Origin: Dankookia rubra
GTDB taxonomy: Bacteria; Pseudomonadota; Alphaproteobacteria; Acetobacterales; Acetobacteraceae
Reading direction: 5' to 3'
Assembly: GCF_004355005.1 (NCBI RefSeq)
Contig: NZ_SMSJ01000055.1
Span: 1-35,259 of the forward strand
DNA length: 35,259 nt
Below, one piece after another: positions 26,600 to 34,274 of this stretch. The position numbers and the translations under genes were made by a program. How positions within the stretch are numbered: the first letter of the stretch is position 1; each line of letters opens with the position of its first letter. The notes beneath the pieces were generated by a model, which had not been told where the DNA came from, made no database searches, and was given only the letters and a program-made list of their open reading frames with translations.

Positions 26600-26850
26600 A
26601 CGGCGCCAGAGATGCCGGTGGCGGTGCTTCGACGCTTCGATGCGCCAGCCGCGTTCGCCATGACGCCGGCGCTCGAAAGGCCCCGCAAAGATGCCGTCCG
26701 TCCAGACCCGCGTCAGAGGCGGCAACTTGTCGGGGTTAGCGCGAGTGATGAGGGCTTGGGCACCCAAGTCCATCATCCAGATCGACGGCGTGCACATGAA
26801 CAAGCAGAACGAGCCTGGCCGCGTCCACGAGGACGTGCCGCTTCCGACCT
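26600..26850 (-). mobile_element. IS5-family transposase relic
   Basis: On the minus strand from about 26849 one frame reads GRKRHVLVDAARLVLLVHVHAVDLDDG, quoted here only for position: the key parts are the GRKRH-LVD motif and VHAVDL. The match then shifts frame to AQALITRANPDKLPPLTRVW, TDGIFAG and GERGWRIE. In IS5-family DDE transposases 'GRKRHlLVDt-G', 'VHpAd-qD' and 'iWaDggYaG' occur in this order and spacing. The N-terminal third and the C-terminal catalytic Glu region are missing or unrecognisable. The rest of 26493-27072 shows nothing I can support. Confidence 0.55.
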
Positions 26851-27072
26851 GCAGCGGTGGTGGATGCGCAAGCGAGGCGATCCCGTGGATCGTTCGGAGT
26901 CGAAGTGCGGCAATGCTCCGAGGCTCAGGGAGCAGACCGAGATGCCTCCCCCTCTTGGCCCCAGCCTGCGGCAGTCACGTGCCAGCCGTTGAAGAATGCC
27001 AGTGGCCTGCGGGAACAGCATGAGGCGAGAGCAACGGCCTGAACCTCATGGCCTCTCACCCAAGAAATGTAC

Positions 27073-28200
27073 CTATGGCGGCATGCCGAACCAGCGCCGA
27101 CTGATCGCATCGGCGGTCCCGTCCTCCTGCATTGCCAGAAGCGCCGAGTTGATCAATTTGCGCAGCGGGCTGCCGGTCGGCAGGGCGATGGCATAGCGCT
27201 CGGGACGGAACACCGGCCCGACCAGCGTGGCCATGCTCGGTCCACGGTTGGCCAGCCAATGCCGCAGTTGCGGCGCGTCATAGACGACCGCCCGAATCTC
27301 GCCGCGGACCAGCATGGCATAGGCCTGCTCGGTGTCCGAGACCGGCACGAAGGGCAGGTCCCGGGCCTGCAGCCAGTCCGCGGCGATGCTGCCGGGTGCG
27401 GTTGCGATGGTCTGGCCCGGCAGGTCGTCCGGCCCGCGGATGTCCGAGCGGAGCCGGTCGACCGTCAGCGCCGCGGTGACCGTCGCAGTGAACTGGGCAA
27501 TGAGCACCACGCCGAGCAGCCACAGCATAGCGACCGTCAGGCGCTTGAGCACGCGCGGCGTGTGGCGGTCGCCATGCTCGCCGGTGGCGACGATCAGCAC
27601 CACGCCCCACAGCGCCTCCGCGATCACCCACGGATAGGGTCGCCGGAAGGCGGGATCGTGCCGTCGCTCCACCAGCCAGAGGAGATGCGCCAGCGCGAGC
27701 ATGATGGCCCCGCCAATGCCGAGCAGGTCCCGCATCGCCGGCGACATCAGGGCCGATAGCATGGCGGCGAGCGGATGGGCATGTTCCGCGGCCACCAGCA
27801 CCTGCAGCCCGGAATCGGCGTAGGGCAGGCTCAAGTCGACCCGCGCCTCGCGTGCGGCGGTGATGGTGAGCGCGGAGATGGCGAGGTCTGCCCGGCGCTC
27901 CACGACCGCATCAATCTGGGCTTCGTCGCTGAGGTCCGGCAGCACGGTCCAGGCGGTGTCGACGCCGAGTCGCCGCGCGACCTCCTGCCAGACCTCGATG
28001 CTGAAGCCGGAGACAGGCGTGCCGGGCAGCTGGACGAAGGGCGCGGCGTGACCGGTAATGGCCCGTAGCAGCGGACGCGTGCTGGTGGCCGCGGCATCGG
28101 GCTGGCCACGCGCCTGGCCAGCCGCACCGAGACCGAGCAGCAGCAGGACGCAGCCCACGGCCCGTCGCACTGCCGGGGTTGCGGTTGTAAGGTGCGGCAC
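27073..28200 (-). CDS. GluR0-like ligand-gated ion channel (prokaryotic ionotropic glutamate receptor)
   Basis: A 375-residue protein with a signal peptide (about 1-32, GCVLLLLGLGAAGQARG). Periplasmic lobe S1 (about 42-150) contains FSIEVWQEVARRLGV and SALTITAAREARVDLSLPY, the amino-acid-binding signature with a carboxylate-binding Arg. TM1 is at about 156-177, followed by a re-entrant pore loop (WVIAEALWGVVLIVATGEHGD, with TGEHGD at 206-211) and TM2 (about 218-246) ending QFTATVTAALTV. The end of TM2 parallels the SYTANLAAF signature of animal glutamate receptors. Lobe S2 (about 250-375) follows. This is the split S1-channel-S2 design of GluR0. The pore differs from the potassium-type TVGYGD. 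The start is a GTG 3 nt after the upstream gene's stop, so translation is probably coupled. It is the last gene of the operon. Ligand and ion are unknown. Confidence 0.75.
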   Translation of the reverse strand: MPHLTTATPAVRRAVGCVLLLLGLGAAGQARGQPDAAATSTRPLLRAITGHAAPFVQLPGTPVSGFSIEVWQEVARRLGVDTAWTVLPDLSDEAQIDAVVERRADLAISALTITAAREARVDLSLPYADSGLQVLVAAEHAHPLAAMLSALMSPAMRDLLGIGGAIMLALAHLLWLVERRHDPAFRRPYPWVIAEALWGVVLIVATGEHGDRHTPRVLKRLTVAMLWLLGVVLIAQFTATVTAALTVDRLRSDIRGPDDLPGQTIATAPGSIAADWLQARDLPFVPVSDTEQAYAMLVRGEIRAVVYDAPQLRHWLANRGPSMATLVGPVFRPERYAIALPTGSPLRKLINSALLAMQEDGTADAISRRWFGMPP

Positions 28201-28203
28201 GGC

Positions 28204-28665
28204 TCAGCGCCCCGCCTCGTCGCGGTTCTCATCGGCCGTGAACAGCGCGGCGATGCGCCAGCCCGCCGGCGTGTCGGCGCAGAGCGCGGTGATGAGGATG
28301 TGGTAGCGCTCCGGCCTTGCCGCCGGCCCGACGGTCAGCGTCAACGGCACATGGAGGAAGGCCGCATCGGCGGTGACCTCGACGGCACGGGCGCGATCCT
28401 GGTCGTGATCGATGCGCCAGACCTCGTTGGCATGAAATCGCGTGAGCCGTGCGACGGCGGCGTCCGGCCCCCAGACCGACAGGCCATTGGTGACCCAGAG
28501 AAAGCGCGGGCTGTCCAACAGCAGGCTGCGCACCCCTGTCAGGTCGTTCGCGTTCTGCGCCGCGATGAAGCCGGCATAGAGGCGCCGCGCCTCCTCGGCA
28601 GGCCCTGCCGCCGCCGGGCTCGCAAGCCCGGCCAGCAGGGCGACGGCCATGATCACGACGCGCAT
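28204..28665 (-). CDS. Secreted NTF2-like/SnoaL-type protein
   Basis: A 153-residue protein with a clear Sec signal peptide (VVIMAVALLAGLASPAAAG). The mature part begins with the helix EEARRLYAGFIAAQNANDLT, then GVRSLLLDSPRFLWVTNG, WGPDAAVARL, and strands AFLHVPLTLTVGP and ERYHILITALCADT, ending WRIAALF. This helix-plus-curved-sheet order is typical of the NTF2-like (DUF4440/SnoaL) fold, whose members act as small-ligand binders or minor enzymes. The ATG at 28665 is chosen for its GGGGGAGCGG site and signal peptide; the frame is open further upstream without similarity. It lies between the patatin and the ligand-gated channel in one operon. The role is unknown; binding of a periplasmic ligand would suit the context. 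Confidence 0.65.
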   Translation of the reverse strand: MRVVIMAVALLAGLASPAAAGPAEEARRLYAGFIAAQNANDLTGVRSLLLDSPRFLWVTNGLSVWGPDAAVARLTRFHANEVWRIDHDQDRARAVEVTADAAFLHVPLTLTVGPAARPERYHILITALCADTPAGWRIAALFTADENRDEAGR

Positions 28666-28687
28666 CGAACCGCTCCCCCGTCCCATC

Positions 28688-29824
28688 TCAGGCCGCCGCC
28701 GGTATGGTGTCGTGCCGTATTTCGTGCAGCACGAAGCCTTCAAGCGGATCGGATGTCTGCTCCCACGGCCTGACCGCCAGGGCCCGGCGCGTGTCGGCCA
28801 AGCCTGCCGCCCAGCGTGCGCGGATGCCAGCGCTGCTGAAGTCGATGTCCTTCGCGTGGTCTTCCTGGTCGAGGCCGGGTGCCAGCAACCGCACCACATG
28901 CATCACCGTGCGACAACCATAGGCGGTCAGGTCCCGAACCGCGGGATCGTCCAGCGCCTCGGGCGGAAGTTGCCCCGCCAGCGCCTCGATCACATGCCGC
29001 AGTCGGTGCATCTGCTGCTGGCGCTTAATGTAGCTGGCGGCCCGGCTGGCATATTGCAGGTCCTTCTGCCGATGCAGCACCTGCGCGATGGTCTCGGGCT
29101 CCGGACCCGCCGGGTTCCAGATGTGCACGGCGAAGACCAAGGAATTCCGCCGCGGGGTGTCGTCGAAGACGCATTCAACCGGCGTGTTGGACAGGATGCC
29201 GCCGTCCCACCACAACTCGCCGTCGATCCGCACCGCGGGGAAGGCCGGCGGCAGTGCCCCGGAGGCCATGACATGCCGCAGGCCCAGCGGCATGTCGCGG
29301 CTGTCGAAGTAGCGCATCTCGCCGGTTCGGAAATTGGCGGCTCCGACCGTCAGCCGCGGTGAGCCGGCCCGCAGCCGCGCCGGATCGATCAGGCCCGCCA
29401 GCGTGTCGGCCAGCGGCGCGGTTGTGTAGTAGCCCGCACGCTCGGGCGTCAGCGGCACCTCCCAGCCCAGGAAGGCGAGCGGGTTGGGCCGGAAAAAGCC
29501 GGCGACGCCGCCCATCAGCGTCGCCAAGCGCGGCAGCAGGGCGGGCAGTCCGGTCATGCCGGCCCAATTCTCCAGCCCCGGGTCATGCGCGACGCGGTCC
29601 CAGAAGGCGCGCAGCCGCGGCAGCCGGTCCGCCGGCGCATTGCCGGCGATCAGCGCGGCATTGATGGCGCCGATCGAGGTGCCGATCACCCAGTCCGGCT
29701 CGATGCCTGCCTCGTGCAGTGCCTCGAAGACGCCGGCCTGGTACGCGCCGAGCGCGCCGCCCCCCTGCAGCACCAGCACCACCTGCTGCGAGCGCGGCCC
29801 AACACCGCCGGTCGATCCGTCCAT
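28688..29824 (-). CDS. Patatin-like phospholipase/lipid acyl hydrolase
   Basis: A 378-residue protein. The catalytic core (about 15-225) has the oxyanion-hole motif QGGGALGAYQAGV, the nucleophile elbow VIGTSIGAINAAL (Ser of GxSxG) and the dyad Asp in WWDGGILSNTPVE. The C-terminal part (about 265-378) looks like the DUF3734 extension found in bacterial patatins encoded beside 3-hydroxybutyrate dehydrogenase, an arrangement I recall from polyhydroxybutyrate-producing bacteria. The ATG at 29824 has GGGAGCGGGG upstream; an in-frame TTG at 29842 overlaps the dehydrogenase stop. No signal peptide is seen, so the enzyme is likely cytoplasmic and acts on membrane lipid or storage-granule surfaces. 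Confidence 0.88.
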   Translation of the reverse strand: MDGSTGGVGPRSQQVVLVLQGGGALGAYQAGVFEALHEAGIEPDWVIGTSIGAINAALIAGNAPADRLPRLRAFWDRVAHDPGLENWAGMTGLPALLPRLATLMGGVAGFFRPNPLAFLGWEVPLTPERAGYYTTAPLADTLAGLIDPARLRAGSPRLTVGAANFRTGEMRYFDSRDMPLGLRHVMASGALPPAFPAVRIDGELWWDGGILSNTPVECVFDDTPRRNSLVFAVHIWNPAGPEPETIAQVLHRQKDLQYASRAASYIKRQQQMHRLRHVIEALAGQLPPEALDDPAVRDLTAYGCRTVMHVVRLLAPGLDQEDHAKDIDFSSAGIRARWAAGLADTRRALAVRPWEQTSDPLEGFVLHEIRHDTIPAAA

Positions 29825-29838
29825 TGTCCCCGCTCCCG

Positions 29839-30675
29839 TCAATGCGTCGTCCAGCCGCCATCGACCGGTAGCGCGATGCCGGTGATGGAGGCCGCGGCGC
29901 GTGAGCAGAGGAAGGCGACGGTGCCGGCGACCTCATCGACGGTGGCGAAGCGGCGGGTCGGCTGCTCGGCCAGGAAAACCCTGCGCACTACCTCCTCCTC
30001 GGACAGGCCATGCGCCGTCGCCTGCTGGGCGACCTGGTCTGCCACCAGCGGCGTCCAGACATAGCCGGGACAGACCGCGTTGCAGGTCACCCCGTTCTCG
30101 GCCGCCTCCAGCGCCGCAACCTTGGTCAGCCCGACCAAGCCATGCTTGGCCGCGACGTAGGCCGACTTGAAGGGCGAAGCGACCAGGCCATGTGCCGAGG
30201 CGACGTTCACGATCCGCCCGAAGCGGCGTGCCTTCATGCGCGGCAGCGCCGCCCGCATTGTATGAAACGCGGCGGAGAGGTTGATCGCAAGGATTGCCTC
30301 CCACTTGTCGGGCGGGAAGTCCTCGATCTGCGCCACGTGCTGGATGCCGGCATTGTTGACGAGGATGTCACAGGGGCCGAACGCACGGGCAGTGCGCTCC
30401 ATGAGGGCAGTAATCTCGGCCGGCTGCGCCATGTCCGCCCTGTCATGCCGTACCGGGACGTCATGAATCTCGGCCAAGCGCCGGCAGGTGGCGGCGATCT
30501 CATCGGTTGGACCGAAGCCATTCAGCACAACCGATGCGCCGCGGATGGCAAGCGCCTCGGCGATACCGAGCCCAATCCCCGAGGTCGAGCCGGTCACGAT
30601 CGCCACGCGCCCTTCCAGCGACCGCGACGGCCCCGGCACCTCGGCCAGCCCTGCAGGGGTCATAATGGTGTTCAT
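29839..30675 (-). CDS. bdhA: 3-hydroxybutyrate dehydrogenase (short-chain dehydrogenase)
   Basis: A 278-residue classical SDR. It has the cofactor motif VTGSTSGIGLGIAEAL, NNAGIQHV, the catalytic Ser-Tyr-Lys set (VASAHGLVASPFKSAYVAAK), then NAVCPGYVWTPLV, LAEQPTRRFATVDEVAGTVAF and the C-terminal LPVDGGWT. The CPGYVWTPLV and LAEQPT-RF segments are typical of D-3-hydroxybutyrate dehydrogenases, which oxidise 3-hydroxybutyrate to acetoacetate with NAD during storage-polymer use. The N-terminal extension of about 18 residues is longer than usual (about 260 total). The start at 30675 has AGGAGGAGG upstream. It is the first gene of the four-gene minus-strand operon and is divergent from a LysR regulator. 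Confidence 0.88.
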   Translation of the reverse strand: MNTIMTPAGLAEVPGPSRSLEGRVAIVTGSTSGIGLGIAEALAIRGASVVLNGFGPTDEIAATCRRLAEIHDVPVRHDRADMAQPAEITALMERTARAFGPCDILVNNAGIQHVAQIEDFPPDKWEAILAINLSAAFHTMRAALPRMKARRFGRIVNVASAHGLVASPFKSAYVAAKHGLVGLTKVAALEAAENGVTCNAVCPGYVWTPLVADQVAQQATAHGLSEEEVVRRVFLAEQPTRRFATVDEVAGTVAFLCSRAAASITGIALPVDGGWTTH

Positions 30676-30810
30676 GGCGTATGCCTCCTCCTGGCTTGTC
30701 CGGGCAGACGCTAGGGCCGGGAGGGCGCGCCAAGCCAATGCCGCATGGGCAGCAGGTCGATCAGCACATGTCATGGCGGCGCCGGGGGCGCGCGTGATAG
30801 GCTTCCCGGC

Positions 30811-30825
30811 ATACAAATGGAGTAT
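30811..30825. promoter_or_regulatory. Candidate LysR-type binding box
   Basis: ATACAAATGGAGTAT is an ATAC-N7-GTAT palindrome that satisfies the LysR T-N11-A rule. It lies 22 nt upstream of the LysR ATG, in the 172-bp region divergent from bdhA, so it could serve autoregulation and control of the bdhA operon. Confidence 0.45.
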
Positions 30826-30847
30826 TCGGGCAGGCCTCGGAGGCGCC

Positions 30848-31756
30848 ATGGAGATCCACGAGATCCGCTACTTCCTCGCGGTCTGCCGCACGCTGAACTT
30901 CACCCGGGCGGCGGAGCAGTGCAACGTGACGCAGCCCGCGCTGACCCGTGCGATCCAGAAGCTCGAAGACGAGCTTGGCGGGCTGCTGTTTTCCCGCGAG
31001 CGCGGCAACACCCATCTGACCGAGTTGGGCCGGCTGATGCAGCCGCACCTCGAGGAGGTGGTGGCGCGCACGACGGCGGCGAAGGCGCAGGCGACGCGCT
31101 TCCTGCGGCTGGAAAGCGCACATCTCCGCCTTGGCGTGATGTGCACGATCGGCCCGCTGCGTTTCGTCGGCTTCCTCAATCGTTTCCGTGCCGACCACCC
31201 CGGCATTGAGCTGACGCTGAGCGAAAGCGTGCCCGTCAGGCTCTCGGATGCATTGCTGCAGGGCGATATCGACATTGCGGTCATGGCCAAGGCGGACGGT
31301 TTCGAGGAGAAGCTGCGCGCCGAACCGCTCTATGCCGAGCGTTTCGTGGTTGCCTGCTCGGCCGGGCATCGCTTTGCCCGGCGCAATTCGGTGGCGATGC
31401 AGGACATGGACGGCGAGACCTACCTGCAGCGGATCAACTGCGAGTTCCGTGACGTTTTGCGCGACCAGTGCGAGGCCTGCGGCGCCAACCTCGTCCGGTC
31501 TTACCGAAGCGAGCGCGAGGACTGGATCCAGACCATGGTTGCGGCCGGGATGGGAGTCTGCTTCCTGCCGGAATACTCCGCCACCCATCCCGGCCTGGTC
31601 ATTCGCCCGGTGCACCACCCCGAGGTCAGCCGCGAGGTGTGCCTGGTGACCGTCGCCGGCCGGCGCTGGTCTTCGCCGGTTGCGAGCTTCGTGCAGGCGA
31701 TCCGGCAGTACCGCTGGCCGGAGAGCGCGGCCGCATGGCTGGCGCCCGAGGGCTGA
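30848..31756 (+). CDS. LysR-family transcriptional regulator
   Basis: A 302-residue LysR protein. The winged helix-turn-helix is at 1-60 (EIHEIRYFLAVCRTLNFTRA, then VTQPALTRAIQKLEDELGG). The effector domain starts with HLRLGVMCTIGPLR and includes GDIDIAVMAKADG, ERFVVACSAGHRFA and GMGVCFLPEY. The frame is open far upstream, but homology and the candidate operator place the start at 30848. It is divergent from bdhA and upstream of an ECF sigma factor, so the target could be either side. Two Cys residues near 'INCEFRD' and 'QCEACG' lie in the effector domain, which could allow redox sensing, but this is speculative. Confidence 0.87.
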   Translation: MEIHEIRYFLAVCRTLNFTRAAEQCNVTQPALTRAIQKLEDELGGLLFSRERGNTHLTELGRLMQPHLEEVVARTTAAKAQATRFLRLESAHLRLGVMCTIGPLRFVGFLNRFRADHPGIELTLSESVPVRLSDALLQGDIDIAVMAKADGFEEKLRAEPLYAERFVVACSAGHRFARRNSVAMQDMDGETYLQRINCEFRDVLRDQCEACGANLVRSYRSEREDWIQTMVAAGMGVCFLPEYSATHPGLVIRPVHHPEVSREVCLVTVAGRRWSSPVASFVQAIRQYRWPESAAAWLAPEG

Positions 31757-31865
31757 CCTGCCTGCCATGACTCTCGGGCATCACCCCGATGCCGCAGCGG
31801 CCTTGGCAGGCGGCGCGACGCCAGGCCGATCCTGCCGCCCATGACATGGGCAAGGGGACCGCGAC

Positions 31866-32435
31866 ATGGCTGGTACGACGATGCGCGCAGCGACCGGAGA
31901 CGGCCGCTGGGAGGAGTGGATGCTCGCCGCGCAGGCCGGCGACGCCCGTGCCTATGACCGCCTGCTGCGCGCGGCGCTGCCCCTGCTGCGCGGCATCGCA
32001 GGCCGCCGCATCGCCGATGCCGCCGAGGCGGAGGATGCCGTGCAGGACACGCTGCTGACCCTGCACCGGATCCGCCACAGCTGGGACCCGACGCGGCCGG
32101 TCCGGCCCTGGCTGGCCACCCTCTGCGAGCGCCGCTGCATCGACCGGCTGCGCCGGGCCCAGGCGCTGCGGCGGGCCGTCCCGCTCCGCGACCTGTCCGA
32201 GCACGCGACCGCGGAACCGGCGCGGGCCACCGGCGAGCTGGCGGCGGCGGAGCTGCGCCGGGCCATCGCCACCTTGCCCCGCGCGCAGCGCGACGCGCTG
32301 ACCCTGGCGAAGCTGGCGGAGCTGCCGGTCGCCGAAGCCGCGGCGCGAAGCGGTCTGACGCCGGGAAGCGTCAAGGTCGCCACCCACCGGGCCATCCGGT
32401 CGCTGCGCCGCATCCTGCTGCCGCGCGCGGCATGA
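31866..32435 (+). CDS. ECF-family RNA polymerase sigma factor
   Basis: A 189-residue sigma factor. Region 2 (about 20-90) has AYDRLLRAALPLLRGIAGRR, EAEDAVQDTLLTLHRIRHSW and RPWLATLCERRCIDRLRR, matching the ECF core- and -10-binding segment. Region 4 (about 125-185) has IATLPRAQRDALTLAKLAEL, VAEAAARSGLTPGSVKVATH and RAIRSLRR, for -35 recognition. AAGGGGACC lies just upstream of the ATG at 31866; an ATG at 31881 is also in frame. No anti-sigma gene such as NrsF/DUF1109 or ChrR is next to it, which is unusual. The genes that follow encode a periplasmic cupin and an MFS carrier, which may be its regulon or part of its control. Confidence 0.88.
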   Translation: MAGTTMRAATGDGRWEEWMLAAQAGDARAYDRLLRAALPLLRGIAGRRIADAAEAEDAVQDTLLTLHRIRHSWDPTRPVRPWLATLCERRCIDRLRRAQALRRAVPLRDLSEHATAEPARATGELAAAELRRAIATLPRAQRDALTLAKLAELPVAEAAARSGLTPGSVKVATHRAIRSLRRILLPRAA

Positions 32436-32538
32436 CGCGGGGGCATCGACTGCATCGCCGGATGGCATTTCCGCAGGCGGGGGTCGATCCGGATCATGGT
32501 GACGCGGCGAGCATGCCGCGCATTTCAGGAGGAGCGAC

Positions 32539-33030
32539 ATGACCGAGACGACGAACGGCGCCGCGACGCGGCGCATGATGGTGGCGGCGGCAATGGGCCT
32601 GGGCGGCACGCTGATCGCGTCCTCCACCGGGGCAGCGGAGTGCCCGCCCGGGAAGGCGGCGACGGCGGCCGGCATCGAAGGCCCGAAGCAGGGCAGGGAC
32701 GTGGCGGACGCCGTGCTCACCTCGCTCGACCTCGGCGAGGAGAAGGTCGGGCTGCGCGGCTACCGACTCCGCCTGCGCCGGCTGGTCGTGCAGCCCGGCG
32801 GCGAAGTGCCGGTACATAGCCACGAGAACCGCCCGGCCTTGATCTACATCGAGAGCGGCGAGATGACCGAGTTCAAGAACCTCTGCGCCGTGCCGATCGT
32901 GCATAAGGCCGGACAGGCAACGCCAGAGGATCATCGGGTCGTCCATTGGTGGCGCAATACCGGGAAGGTTCCGGCGGTAATCCTGTCGGCGGATGTCTTC
33001 GGCATGGCTGAAGACCCGCACGTGATGTGA
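32539..33030 (+). CDS. Exported cupin-domain protein with Tat-like signal
   Basis: A 163-residue protein. The N-terminus has a twin-Arg followed by a hydrophobic stretch (TRRMMVAAAMGLGGTLIAS), suggesting export by the Tat pathway, with cleavage after about residue 33. The mature part is a single cupin barrel: LRRLVVQPGGEVPVHSHENR carries the motif-1 His-x-His with a downstream Glu, then ALIYIESGEMTEF, and HRVVHWWRNTG supplies the motif-2 His. Tat export would fit insertion of a metal in the cytoplasm. GGAGGAGC precedes the ATG at 32539. It lies 103 bp after the sigma gene and next to an MFS transporter. The ligand or reaction is unknown; cupin anti-sigma factors of the ChrR type bind zinc, but this protein lacks their N-terminal domain and is exported. 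Confidence 0.75.
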   Translation: MTETTNGAATRRMMVAAAMGLGGTLIASSTGAAECPPGKAATAAGIEGPKQGRDVADAVLTSLDLGEEKVGLRGYRLRLRRLVVQPGGEVPVHSHENRPALIYIESGEMTEFKNLCAVPIVHKAGQATPEDHRVVHWWRNTGKVPAVILSADVFGMAEDPHVM

Positions 33031-33080
33031 CGGCGCAGGCGCGCCCGATTCGACCGGTGCCCCAGGCGAGGAGCCTTGCC

Positions 33081-34253
33081 ATGCCGCAGCCCCAAGTGAT
33101 GGAGCCGCCCGCGATGGCAGGGCAGCTCGCGCTGCATCGTACCCTGCTGATCGGGTCGATAGCCTTCCTGACATTGGTCGACCTTTTCGCCGCCCAGGCC
33201 ATCCTGCCGAGCCTTGCGGGGCACTACGGCGTCAGCCCCGCGGAGATGGGCACTGCGGTGAACGCGACGACGCTCGGAATGGCCGTCGCGGCACTCGGCG
33301 TGGCGCTGATCGGCAGGCGCGTGCCGCGGCGGCGCGCCATCCTGGCCAGCCTGCTGCTGCTAGCTGCGCCGACCGCCCTGCTGTCGGCCGCGCCGGACCT
33401 GCCGAGCTTCGCCGTCCTGCGCGTCGTGCAGGGGCTGTGCATGGCGACAGCCTTCACCCTGACCCTCGCGCATCTGGGGGAGCGCTGCGCCATGGGGCAA
33501 TCCGCCAGCGCCTTCGCCGCCTACGTCACCGGCAACGTGGCGAGCAACCTGGTCGGGCGGCTCGGCGCGGCGGCACTCGTCGATCATGTCGGCCTGCCAG
33601 GCTGCTTCCTCGGCTTCGCGCTGCTCAACCTGGTCGGGGCAGCGCTGGTCCATGCGACCATCGACCGGGCGGCGCCGACCGCGGGCGGGACCAGCGCCGG
33701 CTGGGCTGCGCATCTGAGCAACCCTGTCCTGCTGACCTGCTTCGCAATCGGCTTCTGCATCCTGTTCGCCTTCGTCGGCACCTTCACCTACGTGAATTTC
33801 GTGCTGACCGGACCGGCCTTCGGGCTTACGTCGATGCAGGTTGGCCTGACCTGCCTGGTGTTCCTGCCGTCGGTTGCGACGACGCCGCTCGCCGGGAGGA
33901 TCGGTGCCAGATTTGGGGCCGGGCCGGTCCTGGTGGGCGGGTTGGTGCTGGCGGTAGCCGGGCTGCCGCTGCTGCTCCTGCCGAGGCTGATTGCGGTCGC
34001 CAGCGGCATGGTGCTGGTCGCCGCCGGAACCTTCCTCGCCCAGGCGATTGCCACGGGCCTGGTAGGCCGCATCGTCACGCATGACCGCGCGGCAGCCAGC
34101 GGCATGTACCTTGCGGCCTATTTCGCAGGTGGGCTCGTCGGCAGCGCCATGCTCGGCCAAGCCTTTCAGCATTTCGGCTGGCTCGGGTGCGTGGCAGGCA
34201 TCGGCGCTGCGCTAGGGGGCGCGGTTATCTTGGGGCTGCGTATGCGTCTCTGA
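33081..34253 (+). CDS. MFS transporter
   Basis: A 390-residue carrier with 12 predicted membrane helices. The first helix has LLIGSIAFLTLVDLFAAQAI, and the loop 2-3 motif A region reads GVALIGRRVPRRRA. Helix 4 has LRVVQGLCMATAFTLTLAHL, and the C-terminal half has PLAGRIGARFGAGPVLVGG as a second motif-A-like loop. This pattern suits drug/proton antiporter or sugar-efflux type MFS proteins. I prefer the ATG at 33081, which has GAGGAG 8 nt upstream, over a GTG at 33027 that overlaps the cupin stop. The gene is probably co-transcribed with the cupin. Substrate unknown. Confidence 0.85.
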   Translation: MPQPQVMEPPAMAGQLALHRTLLIGSIAFLTLVDLFAAQAILPSLAGHYGVSPAEMGTAVNATTLGMAVAALGVALIGRRVPRRRAILASLLLLAAPTALLSAAPDLPSFAVLRVVQGLCMATAFTLTLAHLGERCAMGQSASAFAAYVTGNVASNLVGRLGAAALVDHVGLPGCFLGFALLNLVGAALVHATIDRAAPTAGGTSAGWAAHLSNPVLLTCFAIGFCILFAFVGTFTYVNFVLTGPAFGLTSMQVGLTCLVFLPSVATTPLAGRIGARFGAGPVLVGGLVLAVAGLPLLLLPRLIAVASGMVLVAAGTFLAQAIATGLVGRIVTHDRAAASGMYLAAYFAGGLVGSAMLGQAFQHFGWLGCVAGIGAALGGAVILGLRMRL

Positions 34254-34274
34254 ACCTATCCGGTCCTGCCGGAA

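Noticed and set aside
30488-30847. N-terminal extension of the LysR protein
   Set aside because: The extra 120 residues are antisense to bdhA and the intergenic region; LysR homology starts exactly at the ATG at 30848.
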